Shown here in pieces: positions 1 to 5,629 of a DNA stretch of 5,629 nucleotides. The number at the start of each line of letters is the position of its first letter. Position 1 is the stretch's first letter. The notes below the pieces were generated by a model. That model saw nothing but the letters and a program-made list of their open reading frames with translations, searched no databases and was not told where the DNA came from. The stretch spans positions 1 through 5,629 of the forward strand of contig CALDMR010000155.1 of NCBI GenBank assembly GCA_937915065.1. Direction: 5' to 3'. A program made the translations under genes and the position numbers. Source of the DNA: an uncultured Clostridia bacterium. Lineage in GTDB: Bacteria > Bacillota > Clostridia > Oscillospirales > Oscillospiraceae.

Positions 1-1122
1 GGTGTAGGTCGTGGAATCGGTCAGCCGTTCAAAGCCCACAGTGCTACCCTGGCCGGCCACGATCACCGCATCCTCTGCCCGGGCCGCGCCGGCAAAGAGG
101 TAGTCCAGGTTGCCCGCCGCATCGAAATACAGCGTGACCGCCGTGCCGGGACGCAGATCAAAAAAGATCTCGCTGTAATTCTTCTGCTCGCCGCGGTAAT
201 AGCTGACCGTGGAGGAATGGACTTTATACTGTTTTCCGCTCATGTCGATCAGCTGATCCGCCTTGGCTTCGGAAACGGTGATATCCTTCCGCTCGCTCTC
301 GTCGGGGATCACCGGCAGCACCCGGCCGTTGCTGCCCAGCAGCAGCGTGCCCTTACTGCCCGCCAGAGAGGCGTCCGCCGGACGGTCTGCCACCTTATAG
401 GTCTTGCCGTCCTGGGTTTTAATGGCATGCTTGGTGCCGTCCTCTGCCGTGGCGTCCACGCTCAGCAGCACCACATCCGGCACCAGGGTACCCAGCTTTT
501 CCGCATAAGCCGTGCCGCCCTCTTTCTGGGGCGTTTTCAGCAGATTGCAAAACAGTTTTGCCGCCTGGGCGCGGGTCACCTTGGCGTTGGCGCCCAGGGT
601 CACCCCTTCGGTCAGGCCGATGGTGGCGGCGCTGCTCAGGTACCCCTGGGGCCACACCGCGCCCACATCGCTGTCCTTATAGCCCAGCATCCGCATCAGG
701 ATCGTCACCGTCTGGCCAAAGGTGATCTGATCCGCCGGATGGAACTTTCCGTCGGGATAGCCCACCAGCAGCTTCTCCTCGCCCTTCACCGCCAGGTTGA
801 TATACCCCGCCGCCCAGTGACTGGCCCGCACGTCGGGGAAGATGGTATAGGCCTGATACTGGCCCACGGCGCCCTTTTGGCCCAGCATAACCACCGCCAT
901 TTTTGCAAACTCGGCGCGGCTTAAAACCCGGTTCGGCTCAAAGGAGCCGCCGCCGGTGCCCTCCATCACGCCCAGCATCCGCAGCACTTCCGCGTTCCGC
1001 GCGGTTTCGCCGCCGGAAATATCCGAGAACGAGGCAGCGCGGGCAGGCCCTGCGCAGGGCAATGCCAGGCCCATCGCCAATACCAGGACCAGGGCCCAGG
1101 ATAACAGTCGTTTACATTTCAT
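1..1122 (-). CDS. Secreted S-layer homology (SLH) domain protein, 3' end outside window
   Basis: Partial gene: 374 codons from the chosen start run without a stop to the left window edge. The protein opens with a signal peptide: a basic MKCKR region, a hydrophobic core at about residues 6-22, and a likely cleavage after ARA near residue 29. Three SLH motifs follow, at about 31-81 (FSDI...SRAEFAKM), 94-147 (FPDVRASHWAAGYI...GYPDGKFHP...) and 157-195 (TRAQAAKLFCNLL). SLH triplets normally bind pyruvylated secondary wall polymer, so the product should sit on the cell wall. Residues from about 215 onward are a beta-rich region of unknown function, with phrases such as GTLLLGSNGRVLPVIP and LRPGTAVTLYFDAAGNLDYLF. 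It is the last visible gene of the exporter operon, 15 nt after the permease stop. The start is ambiguous. The ATG at 1122 has AAGGAG 11 nt upstream; an in-frame ATG at 1131 lies only 2 nt from that site, so 1122 is preferred. The SLH call is firm; the role is inferred. Confidence 0.9.
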   Translation of the reverse strand, partial: MKCKRLLSWALVLVLAMGLALPCAGPARAASFSDISGGETARNAEVLRMLGVMEGTGGGSFEPNRVLSRAEFAKMAVVMLGQKGAVGQYQAYTIFPDVRASHWAAGYINLAVKGEEKLLVGYPDGKFHPADQITFGQTVTILMRMLGYKDSDVGAVWPQGYLSSAATIGLTEGVTLGANAKVTRAQAAKLFCNLLKTPQKEGGTAYAEKLGTLVPDVVLLSVDATAEDGTKHAIKTQDGKTYKVADRPADASLAGSKGTLLLGSNGRVLPVIPDESERKDITVSEAKADQLIDMSGKQYKVHSSTVSYYRGEQKNYSEIFFDLRPGTAVTLYFDAAGNLDYLFAGAARAEDAVIVAGQGSTVGFERLTDSTTYT

Positions 1123-1133
1123 CGTCTTCATCT

Positions 1134-1140
1134 CTCCTTA
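1134..1140 (-). promoter_or_regulatory. RBS of the SLH gene, overlapping the permease stop codon
   Basis: Read on the minus strand, the permease stop TAA runs directly into a Shine-Dalgarno site as TAAGGAG. The site is 11 nt from the ATG at 1122 and only 2 nt from the ATG at 1131, which is why the downstream start is preferred. The overlap implies translation of the SLH gene from the same transcript as the permease. Confidence 0.6.
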
Positions 1141-2324
1141 CTCCGCCCGCAGCGCCACCACGGGCTGCAGCTTGGACGCCTTGATTGCCGGGAACATGCC
1201 GAACAGAATGCCCAGCACCACCGAGAACAAAAAGGCGAAAATCGTGATCAGGGGCGAGGGCAGCAGCACCATCTTCACAATGAGCTTGCTGGCCACAGCC
1301 GTGCCCAAAAATCCGATGGCGATACCAATGATGCCGCCGATACCGCAAATCATGGCCGCCTCGATCAAAAACTGGATCACTATGGACTTGCGCTCTGCGC
1401 CGATGGCCCGGCGGATACCGATCTCCCGGGTGCGCTCCGTCACCGTGACCAGCATGATGTTCATAATGCCGATGCCGCCCACCAGCAGGGAAATGCCGGC
1501 AATGGCGCCCAGCACCAGGCTCATCATCAGCGCCTGCTGGTTGCTCTGGTCCTGCCAGCTCTGGTCGCTGTAGCACCGGAAATAGCCCCGGCCCGTCTGC
1601 TCCCAGCCGGAAAACTGTCCGTTGAGCAGGGTAATGACCGGATTGATGGACGCAGAGTCTTTGACCTTCACCGTGAACTCGCTCAAATCGGAAAACTCCG
1701 TCAGATACCGCTGGGCCGTGTAGGGGATCACGATCACGTTATCCAGCGAATATCCCTGATTCATAAAATCCTTCTGGGCGTAGGTGCCTACCACCGAAAA
1801 GCTTGCCCCGGCGATGGTGATTTCTTTTCCCACGGGGTCTGCCGCGTCAAAGAACGCCTTGGCCGCCGACGCGCCCAGCACGCACACCCGGTTCTCTTTT
1901 TGGATGTCGAGATAACTCAGATCCCGCCCCCGCTCAATTTGGAAATTGTTGCACAAGGCATATTGGTCGCTGCCCAGATAAATGCTGGGCGGGTAGTCCA
2001 TGCTCTGGCTGTTTTTCGCACCGTATTTCACCGTGCCGCCCACATAGCCCGTGGGCGTAACGCCCACCACCATATCCAGAGCCTTGCAATAATTGTACAC
2101 CTCTTCAAAGGCGTCGCCCCCGTTGTTCAGATGGGCGCTGATGGTGATTTTGTTGGTCCCCATGGATTCATAGTATTCCATCTGCTTCGCATTCGCGCCG
2201 CTGATGACCGACACAATGATCATCACCGCCGCAATGCCGATGATAATGCCCAGCATCGTCAGCAGCGAGCGCATTTTTTTCGACCAGATGGATTTGACCG
2301 CCATCTTGAATGCCTGGGTCAGAT

Positions 2325-2328
<4 letters not shown>
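1138..2328 (-). CDS. MacB/FtsX-type ABC transporter permease
   Basis: Membrane subunit of an ABC exporter, 396 aa from the chosen start. The topology is that of the MacB/YknZ family. TM1 is at about 22-44 (LLTMLGIIIGIAAVMIIVSV), followed by a large extracytoplasmic MacB_PCD domain at about 45-262. The FtsX domain then supplies three helices at about 266-292, 320-346 and 358-380. Family hallmarks are GGIGIMNIMLVTVTERTREIG and, at the C-terminus, FPAIKASKLQPVVALRAE. MacB-type proteins do not form a classical channel; they couple ATP hydrolysis in the cytosol to movement of the outer domain (mechanotransmission). The start is GTG at 2328, which gives MNLTQAFKMAVKSI, close to the usual family N-terminus. 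It overlaps the ATPase stop as GTGA and has AGGAGG 10 nt upstream. A TTG at 2334 would add two residues but lies only 4 nt from that site. The outer domain holds four cysteines (about 81, 126, 149, 252). The substrate cannot be read from the sequence. Confidence 0.95.
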
Positions 2329-3020
<692 letters not shown>

Positions 3021-3027
3021 GGCAGCC

Positions 3028-3035
3028 CCTCCTTA
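3028..3035 (-). promoter_or_regulatory. RBS of the ATPase gene, overlapping the adaptor stop codon
   Basis: On the minus strand the adaptor stop TAA continues as TAAGGAGG, giving a strong Shine-Dalgarno site 7 nt before the ATPase ATG at 3020. This confirms that start and indicates coupled translation within one mRNA. Confidence 0.65.
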
Positions 3036-4775
3036 ATACATCTCGGAGTACATCACCTGCTGGAACACTTCGGTGCCGGCCTCCACGCCGTCGATAATTT
3101 CGATGTTCTGGGCGTCAAAAATACCTGTGGTCACCGGAACGGCCCAATACCCCGTTTCCGGCACGCCTTCCGGCGGGATCTCCACATCCACGGCATTCTC
3201 CGGCCGCTCGTTGGAATGGACATACACCACCGACATGGACCCTTCCGCCGTTTCCACGGATTTCACCGCAGGGATCGGCAGTATCAGGCAGTCATTGCTC
3301 TGGCTGGTGACCATGCTGTACTGGGCATAGCTGCCCGCCAGCACGCTGCCGTCGGTATTGTCGATGCTGATGACCACCGGGAAGGTGGCCACGCCGTTTT
3401 CCGCTTTGCTGGTCAGGCTGACCGAGGTGACGGTGCCCATAAACACATTTTCGTTCTGGTTCACCTCCACGCTCATGCCTTCCTGCACATTGGAGATGCT
3501 GCGTTCATCCACATTGGCGTCCAGCTGGATCACGGCCGTGTCGGATACCACCATCACCGTGGTGCCGGAAGCCACTTCCGCGCCGGGCTCCATGGAAATA
3601 CTCATCACCGTGCCGGCAATGGGAGACACGCCATTGAGCAGATCCAGGGCTTTCTGGGCCTCTTCCAGATTCTTCTGGGCCGTTTTGATCCGGTTTTCCA
3701 TGTCAAACACCGCGGTGTCATTCTCATCGCCGCCCATGACCACCAGCACATCGCCGGCGCCCACCTTGGCATATTCCCGCAGGTTCACCTTTTCCACCGG
3801 TCCGCCCACTTTGGTGACCACATCGGTGGACTGGTTGTATTCCAGCTTGGCCGATTCATAGGGATACACGGTTTCGCCGCCCACTTTCAGCGTGGCGCTG
3901 GCGTCCGCACCGGCGGCCAGGGTGCCCGGGTTGCTCATGATGAAATCCACCTCGAACAGCTTGGAGCCCTCGGCGCTGATGCGCTCCACCATGTGAATCT
4001 CCGACACCGTGCCCTTCACGCTGGCCATGGCCGAGGGGATGGAAATATCCGCGCTCTGGCCCACCTTGATCTGCTTGGCATAGGCATAGCTGTAATACTG
4101 GCGGAGCTTCATTTTGGAATCGTCCACCACCGTGGCCACATGGGTGCCGCTGCCCAGATTATCGCCCAGCTTCACCTTCTGCACCCCCTCGGGGAACAGC
4201 ACCTTGCCGCCGTGGGGAGCGCGCACCGTCAGGTTTGCCCTGTTCTCCTGCAGCTTTTTCAGTTCCTTGCCACAGTCCTCCAGTTCCTTCTGGGCCGTGC
4301 GCACCGCATCTTCCGCCGCGTCGCTCTTGATCTTGTACAGCTGCTGTCCGGCTTCCACATGGTCGCCTTCCTTCACGAAGATCTCCTGTACGGTGCCGGC
4401 GGTGGTCAGCGTCATATTGGCGCTGTCCTTGGCCCGGGTCAGCCCCTCGCCGGACACGGTGCTGGTGATGGAACCCACATCCACCATGGCCGTCATCACA
4501 TCGCCCTTATTGCTGCCGCCGCCGAAAAACTTCATGCAGCCCCAAACGATCAGAGCCAGCACCAGGGCAGCGATCACAATGAGAATGATGTTGCGCACCA
4601 GATGCTTTTTCTTTTTCAGCCCTTTCTTCTTCGGCCCTTCTTCCGCCGCGGCCGGCATATTTTCCGGCGCCGGCGCGGCCAGCTCCTGCTCCATGGCGGC
4701 CGTGATCTCCTCCGCCGCCTGGGTGATCTCTTCCGCCGGCAGGCCGTCCTGCCGCAGTTCCTTTCCTTCTGCCAT
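3033..4775 (-). CDS. HlyD/MacA-like membrane fusion (adaptor) protein with two tandem adaptor modules
   Basis: Membrane-anchored extracytoplasmic adaptor of the exporter, 580 aa. In order: a cytosolic tail (1-61) rich in Glu, Ala and Pro that ends in a lysine cluster (KKKGLKKKK), then a single TM helix at about 62-84. Module 1 follows: lipoyl half GTVQEIFVKEGDHVEAGQQLYKI (127-149), a short coiled-coil hairpin (about 151-180), the second lipoyl half VRAPHGGKVLFP...GTHVATVV (184-217) and a beta-barrel (about 220-297). Module 2 repeats this plan: 324-347, hairpin 352-381 (IKTAQKNLEEAQKALDLL), SPIAGTVMSISMEPGAEVASGTTVMVV (384-410), barrel to about 490. The C-terminal stretch, about 491-570, resembles a membrane-proximal domain (GIFDAQNIEIIDGVEAGTEV). 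MacA and YknX have one module and about 375 aa. The ATG at 4775 is chosen because GAGAGGT lies 9 nt upstream; an in-frame TTG at 4904 has no such site. It is the first gene of the operon. The family is firm; the duplicated architecture is read from motif repetition. Confidence 0.93.
   Translation of the reverse strand: MAEGKELRQDGLPAEEITQAAEEITAAMEQELAAPAPENMPAAAEEGPKKKGLKKKKHLVRNIILIVIAALVLALIVWGCMKFFGGGSNKGDVMTAMVDVGSITSTVSGEGLTRAKDSANMTLTTAGTVQEIFVKEGDHVEAGQQLYKIKSDAAEDAVRTAQKELEDCGKELKKLQENRANLTVRAPHGGKVLFPEGVQKVKLGDNLGSGTHVATVVDDSKMKLRQYYSYAYAKQIKVGQSADISIPSAMASVKGTVSEIHMVERISAEGSKLFEVDFIMSNPGTLAAGADASATLKVGGETVYPYESAKLEYNQSTDVVTKVGGPVEKVNLREYAKVGAGDVLVVMGGDENDTAVFDMENRIKTAQKNLEEAQKALDLLNGVSPIAGTVMSISMEPGAEVASGTTVMVVSDTAVIQLDANVDERSISNVQEGMSVEVNQNENVFMGTVTSVSLTSKAENGVATFPVVISIDNTDGSVLAGSYAQYSMVTSQSNDCLILPIPAVKSVETAEGSMSVVYVHSNERPENAVDVEIPPEGVPETGYWAVPVTTGIFDAQNIEIIDGVEAGTEVFQQVMYSEMY
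4702..4738 (-). repeat. 21-nt direct repeat encoding a heptad in the adaptor tail
   Basis: Within the adaptor gene the pentapeptide AEEIT occurs twice, seven residues apart (14-18 and 21-25), encoded by near-identical DNA units 21 nt apart. The seven-residue period, with Ile at equivalent positions 17 and 24, suggests a short amphipathic or coiled-coil helix in the cytosolic tail. The repeat is seen directly; the structural role is inferred. Confidence 0.5.
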
Positions 4776-4784
4776 ATGTCGCTT

Positions 4785-4791
4785 ACCTCTC
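4785..4791 (-). promoter_or_regulatory. RBS deciding the start of the adaptor gene
   Basis: GAGAGGT on the minus strand lies 9 nt before the ATG at 4775. It supports this start over the upstream in-frame TTG at 4904, whose extension would be Arg-rich and low in conservation cues. Confidence 0.6.
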
Positions 4792-4805
4792 GATCTGTCA
4801 TTCTG

Positions 4806-4840
4806 TGCGCCGCGGGCCGGCCTTCTCCGGCCTGCGCGCA
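4806..4840 (-). promoter_or_regulatory. GC-rich hairpin in the exporter operon leader
   Basis: GGCCGG (4815-4820) and CCGGCC (4827-4832) form a perfect 6-bp stem around a 6-nt loop. The pairing extends outward through GCG/CGC and a further 4 bp (down to 4806 and up to 4840), with one mismatch and one bulge. In the mRNA sense the loop reads AGAAGG. The hairpin ends 31 nt before the adaptor ATG, just upstream of its RBS. No T-run follows on either strand, so it is not an intrinsic terminator. A role in mRNA stability or leader control is possible but not shown. Confidence 0.4.
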
Positions 4841-4869
4841 GCAGTATTCCTTCTCTAACTGTACCAATA

Positions 4870-4898
4870 CAAATAGCACAGTTATGCCCTTCGGTCAA
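4870..4898 (-). promoter_or_regulatory. Candidate sigma-A promoter of the exporter operon
   Basis: On the minus strand TTGACC (4898-4893, 5 of 6 to the -35 consensus) is followed after 17 nt by TATTTG (4875-4870), preceded by TGC as in an extended -10 element. The -10 matches only 3 of 6 bases, so the extended TG would have to compensate. Transcription from here would give a leader of about 90 nt containing the GC hairpin. Moderate to low certainty. Confidence 0.35.
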
Positions 4899-4921
4899 TT
4901 TCAAAACGGTTACAAATCAGT

Positions 4922-4941
4922 AGCGTTTTCTGCAAACCGCT
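4922..4941. promoter_or_regulatory. Imperfect palindrome, possible operator
   Basis: Arms AGCGTTTT (4922-4929) and AAACCGCT (4934-4941) are reverse complements at 7 of 8 positions, around the centre CTGC. The 20-bp size and spacing suit a dimeric regulator. It lies upstream of the candidate minus-strand -35, with its centre nearly 70 bp before the estimated transcription start, a position more typical of an activator than of a repressor. No regulator gene is visible in the window. Confidence 0.3.
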
Positions 4942-5020
4942 GCACCGGTAGGATATTTTACTATTTGATATTATATATGTATCGGAATTGCATCTTTTTC
5001 CATAAATTCCTCTGCCGCTC

Positions 5021-5049
5021 TGGACAAACAGAAAAAAAACGAGTATCCT
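5021..5049 (+). promoter_or_regulatory. Candidate sigma-A promoter of the thioesterase gene
   Basis: TGGACA (5021-5026, 5 of 6 to TTGACA), a 17-nt A-rich spacer, and TATCCT (5044-5049, 4 of 6 to TATAAT). The predicted start of transcription would be near 5056, giving a short leader of about 40 nt before the ATG at 5095. Confidence 0.45.
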
Positions 5050-5080
5050 GTGACTGAATTTTTTTCGATTCCCATACACC

Positions 5081-5086
5081 AGGAGG
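5081..5086 (+). promoter_or_regulatory. RBS deciding the thioesterase start
   Basis: A perfect AGGAGG lies 8 nt before the ATG at 5095. The reading frame is open to an ATG at 5050, but that codon has no Shine-Dalgarno site, lies about at the predicted transcription start, and would translate straight through this RBS. Confidence 0.75.
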
Positions 5087-5094
5087 TTTTACAG

Positions 5095-5556
5095 ATGTCC
5101 CACTCCCCGCAGCAGCAGATGGAAGATGCCCTGCGCGGCAGCGCCGAGCAGGTTGCCGCCCAGTTTTCCGGCACCATCAACAGCTGGCTGGCCCCCCGCT
5201 TTGAATCCTGCGACGCCGCAGCAGCCACCTATACCTGTTCCTTTGCCATGCGCCGGGAATATGCCAATCCCAGCGGCGTTGTCCTCCACGGCGGCCTGAC
5301 CGCCGTCCTGTTCGACACCGCCATGGGCCACCTGGCCCATTTCTATTCCGGCTGCATGACGCCCACCATCTCCATGAACCTGTCCTATCTGCGCTCCGTC
5401 CCCGTGGATCGACCCATTTTCATCCGTTCCCATATGGACAAGCCCGGCTCCACCGTTCACTATCTTTCCGCCGAGGCCTTCACCGCCGACGCGCCGGACA
5501 AGATCCTGGCCACCGCCACCGGCGTGTATCTGGCCAAAACAAACCTGGTCATTTAA
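5095..5556 (+). CDS. PaaI-like hotdog-fold acyl-CoA thioesterase
   Basis: A complete 153-aa protein, the usual length for a single-domain hotdog thioesterase. These cytosolic enzymes hydrolyse acyl- or aryl-CoA thioesters and act as dimers or tetramers. The PaaI/4HBT signature is clear: NPSGVVLHGGLTAVLFDTAMGHLA, with HGG at 65-67 at the head of the hotdog helix, followed by D74 and G78. After this come the strands PTISMNLSYLRSV (90-102), IFIRSHMDKPGSTVHYLSAEAF (109-129) and KILATATGVYLA (136-147). The start at 5095 is fixed by a perfect AGGAGG 8 nt upstream. The gene is divergent from the exporter operon and preceded by its own candidate promoter, so it is probably monocistronic. PaaI proper acts in phenylacetate degradation, but many gut Firmicutes carry such a protein without that pathway, so the substrate is unknown. 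The fold is nearly certain; a non-thioesterase hotdog activity cannot be excluded. Confidence 0.88.
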   Translation: MSHSPQQQMEDALRGSAEQVAAQFSGTINSWLAPRFESCDAAAATYTCSFAMRREYANPSGVVLHGGLTAVLFDTAMGHLAHFYSGCMTPTISMNLSYLRSVPVDRPIFIRSHMDKPGSTVHYLSAEAFTADAPDKILATATGVYLAKTNLVI

Positions 5557-5603
5557 TCAAAACCCCGGGCGCGCTGAACTGCCCCAGATTGTGCAGACAG
5601 TAC

Positions 5604-5629
5604 AAAAAAGAGCCCCTGGTAGGAAATAT
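5604..5629. terminator. Left half of a probable bidirectional terminator, clipped by the window edge
   Basis: AAAAAA (5604-5609) is followed by GAGCCCCTGG and TAGGAAATAT to the last base. An A-run next to a GC-rich arm is the mirror of the usual GC stem plus T-run. On the minus strand it reads CCAGGGGCTC then TTTTTT. If the sequence beyond 5629 continues with the complementary arm, this is a rho-independent terminator about 50 nt after the thioesterase stop, serving both strands. The second arm is not visible, so this is an inference. Confidence 0.35.

Larger units (their letters stand above)
4776..5094. other. Divergent intergenic regulatory region between the exporter operon and the thioesterase gene
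   Basis: This 319-nt gap separates two divergently transcribed genes, and I see no convincing gene in it. Composition changes within it: 4800-4845 is very GC-rich and forms a hairpin, while about 4850-5080 is strikingly AT-rich for this genome, as expected of promoter DNA. It contains candidate promoters for both strands, an imperfect palindrome at 4922-4941, and a perfect minus-strand TATAAT at 4975-4970 that lacks a recognisable -35 at the right distance. A weak 6-bp inverted repeat (GGAATT/AATTCC, 4984-5010) is probably chance. Confidence 0.7.

Noticed and set aside
217..924. Plus-strand open frame opposite the SLH gene
   Set aside because: The minus strand encodes a signal peptide and three SLH motifs over the same bases. 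The plus product is His/Gln-rich and shows no domain.
1..1122. Lipoprotein reading of the SLH protein because of LPC near the end of its signal peptide
   Set aside because: The sequence ALPC has Ala at -3 and Pro at -1 relative to the Cys, which does not fit a lipobox, whereas ARA just after it is a good signal peptidase I site.
4776..4904. Upstream extension of the adaptor gene to a TTG at 4904
   Set aside because: No Shine-Dalgarno site precedes the TTG. The extension is Arg-rich and spans the GC hairpin and the candidate -10, while the ATG at 4775 has a well placed GAGAGGT.
4114..4923. Plus-strand open frame of 269 codons opposite the adaptor N-terminal half
   Set aside because: Ser/Pro/Phe-rich shadow of the adaptor gene without motifs. 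It would also cover the promoter region.
4970..4975. Perfect TATAAT on the minus strand as a promoter
   Set aside because: At 16-18 nt upstream only A-rich sequence is found, with no TTG-type -35, and the surroundings are a run of AT dinucleotides where such a match is expected by chance.
5050..5094. Upstream ATG extension of the thioesterase gene
   Set aside because: No RBS at 5050, and the extension runs through the perfect AGGAGG that serves the ATG at 5095.

Overview
The window is GC-rich (by eye around 60%) with strong Shine-Dalgarno sites (AGGAGG type). It carries an S-layer homology protein together with a Gram-positive style MacAB-like exporter. This combination suggests a GC-rich anaerobic Firmicute of the Oscillospiraceae (Flavonifractor/Oscillibacter-like gut bacteria). 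That placement is inferred from codon use, gene style and protein style, not from a marker gene.

Layout: positions 1-4775 hold four tightly packed minus-strand genes that read as one operon. In transcription order they are: a membrane fusion protein (4775-3033, 580 aa); an ABC ATPase of the MacB/LolD/YknY type (3020-2325, 231 aa); a MacB/FtsX-type permease (2328-1138, 396 aa from a GTG start that overlaps the ATPase stop as GTGA); and a secreted protein with three SLH motifs (1122 to the left window edge, 3' end missing). Gaps are 12 nt, a 4-nt overlap and 15 nt, and two of the Shine-Dalgarno sites overlap the preceding stop codon. Positions 4776-5094 are a divergent intergenic region whose middle is much more AT-rich than the genes. 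It holds candidate promoters for both directions, an imperfect 20-bp palindrome and a strong GC hairpin in the exporter leader. On the plus strand, 5095-5556 encodes a 153-aa PaaI-like hotdog thioesterase. The last 73 bases end in what looks like the left half of a clipped bidirectional terminator.

How the genes work together: the first three form a classic adaptor-ATPase-permease exporter, in the same gene order as Bacillus subtilis yknXYZ and comparable to macAB. The adaptor is unusual. It is about 200 residues longer than MacA or YknX because it carries two successive lipoyl/hairpin/barrel modules and an N-terminal cytosolic tail with a heptad repeat. The fourth gene encodes a protein predicted to bind the cell wall through SLH domains. 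Its co-transcription suggests a wall-facing partner or a cargo of the exporter, but nothing in the sequence names the substrate. The thioesterase is transcribed away from the operon and has no evident functional link to it.
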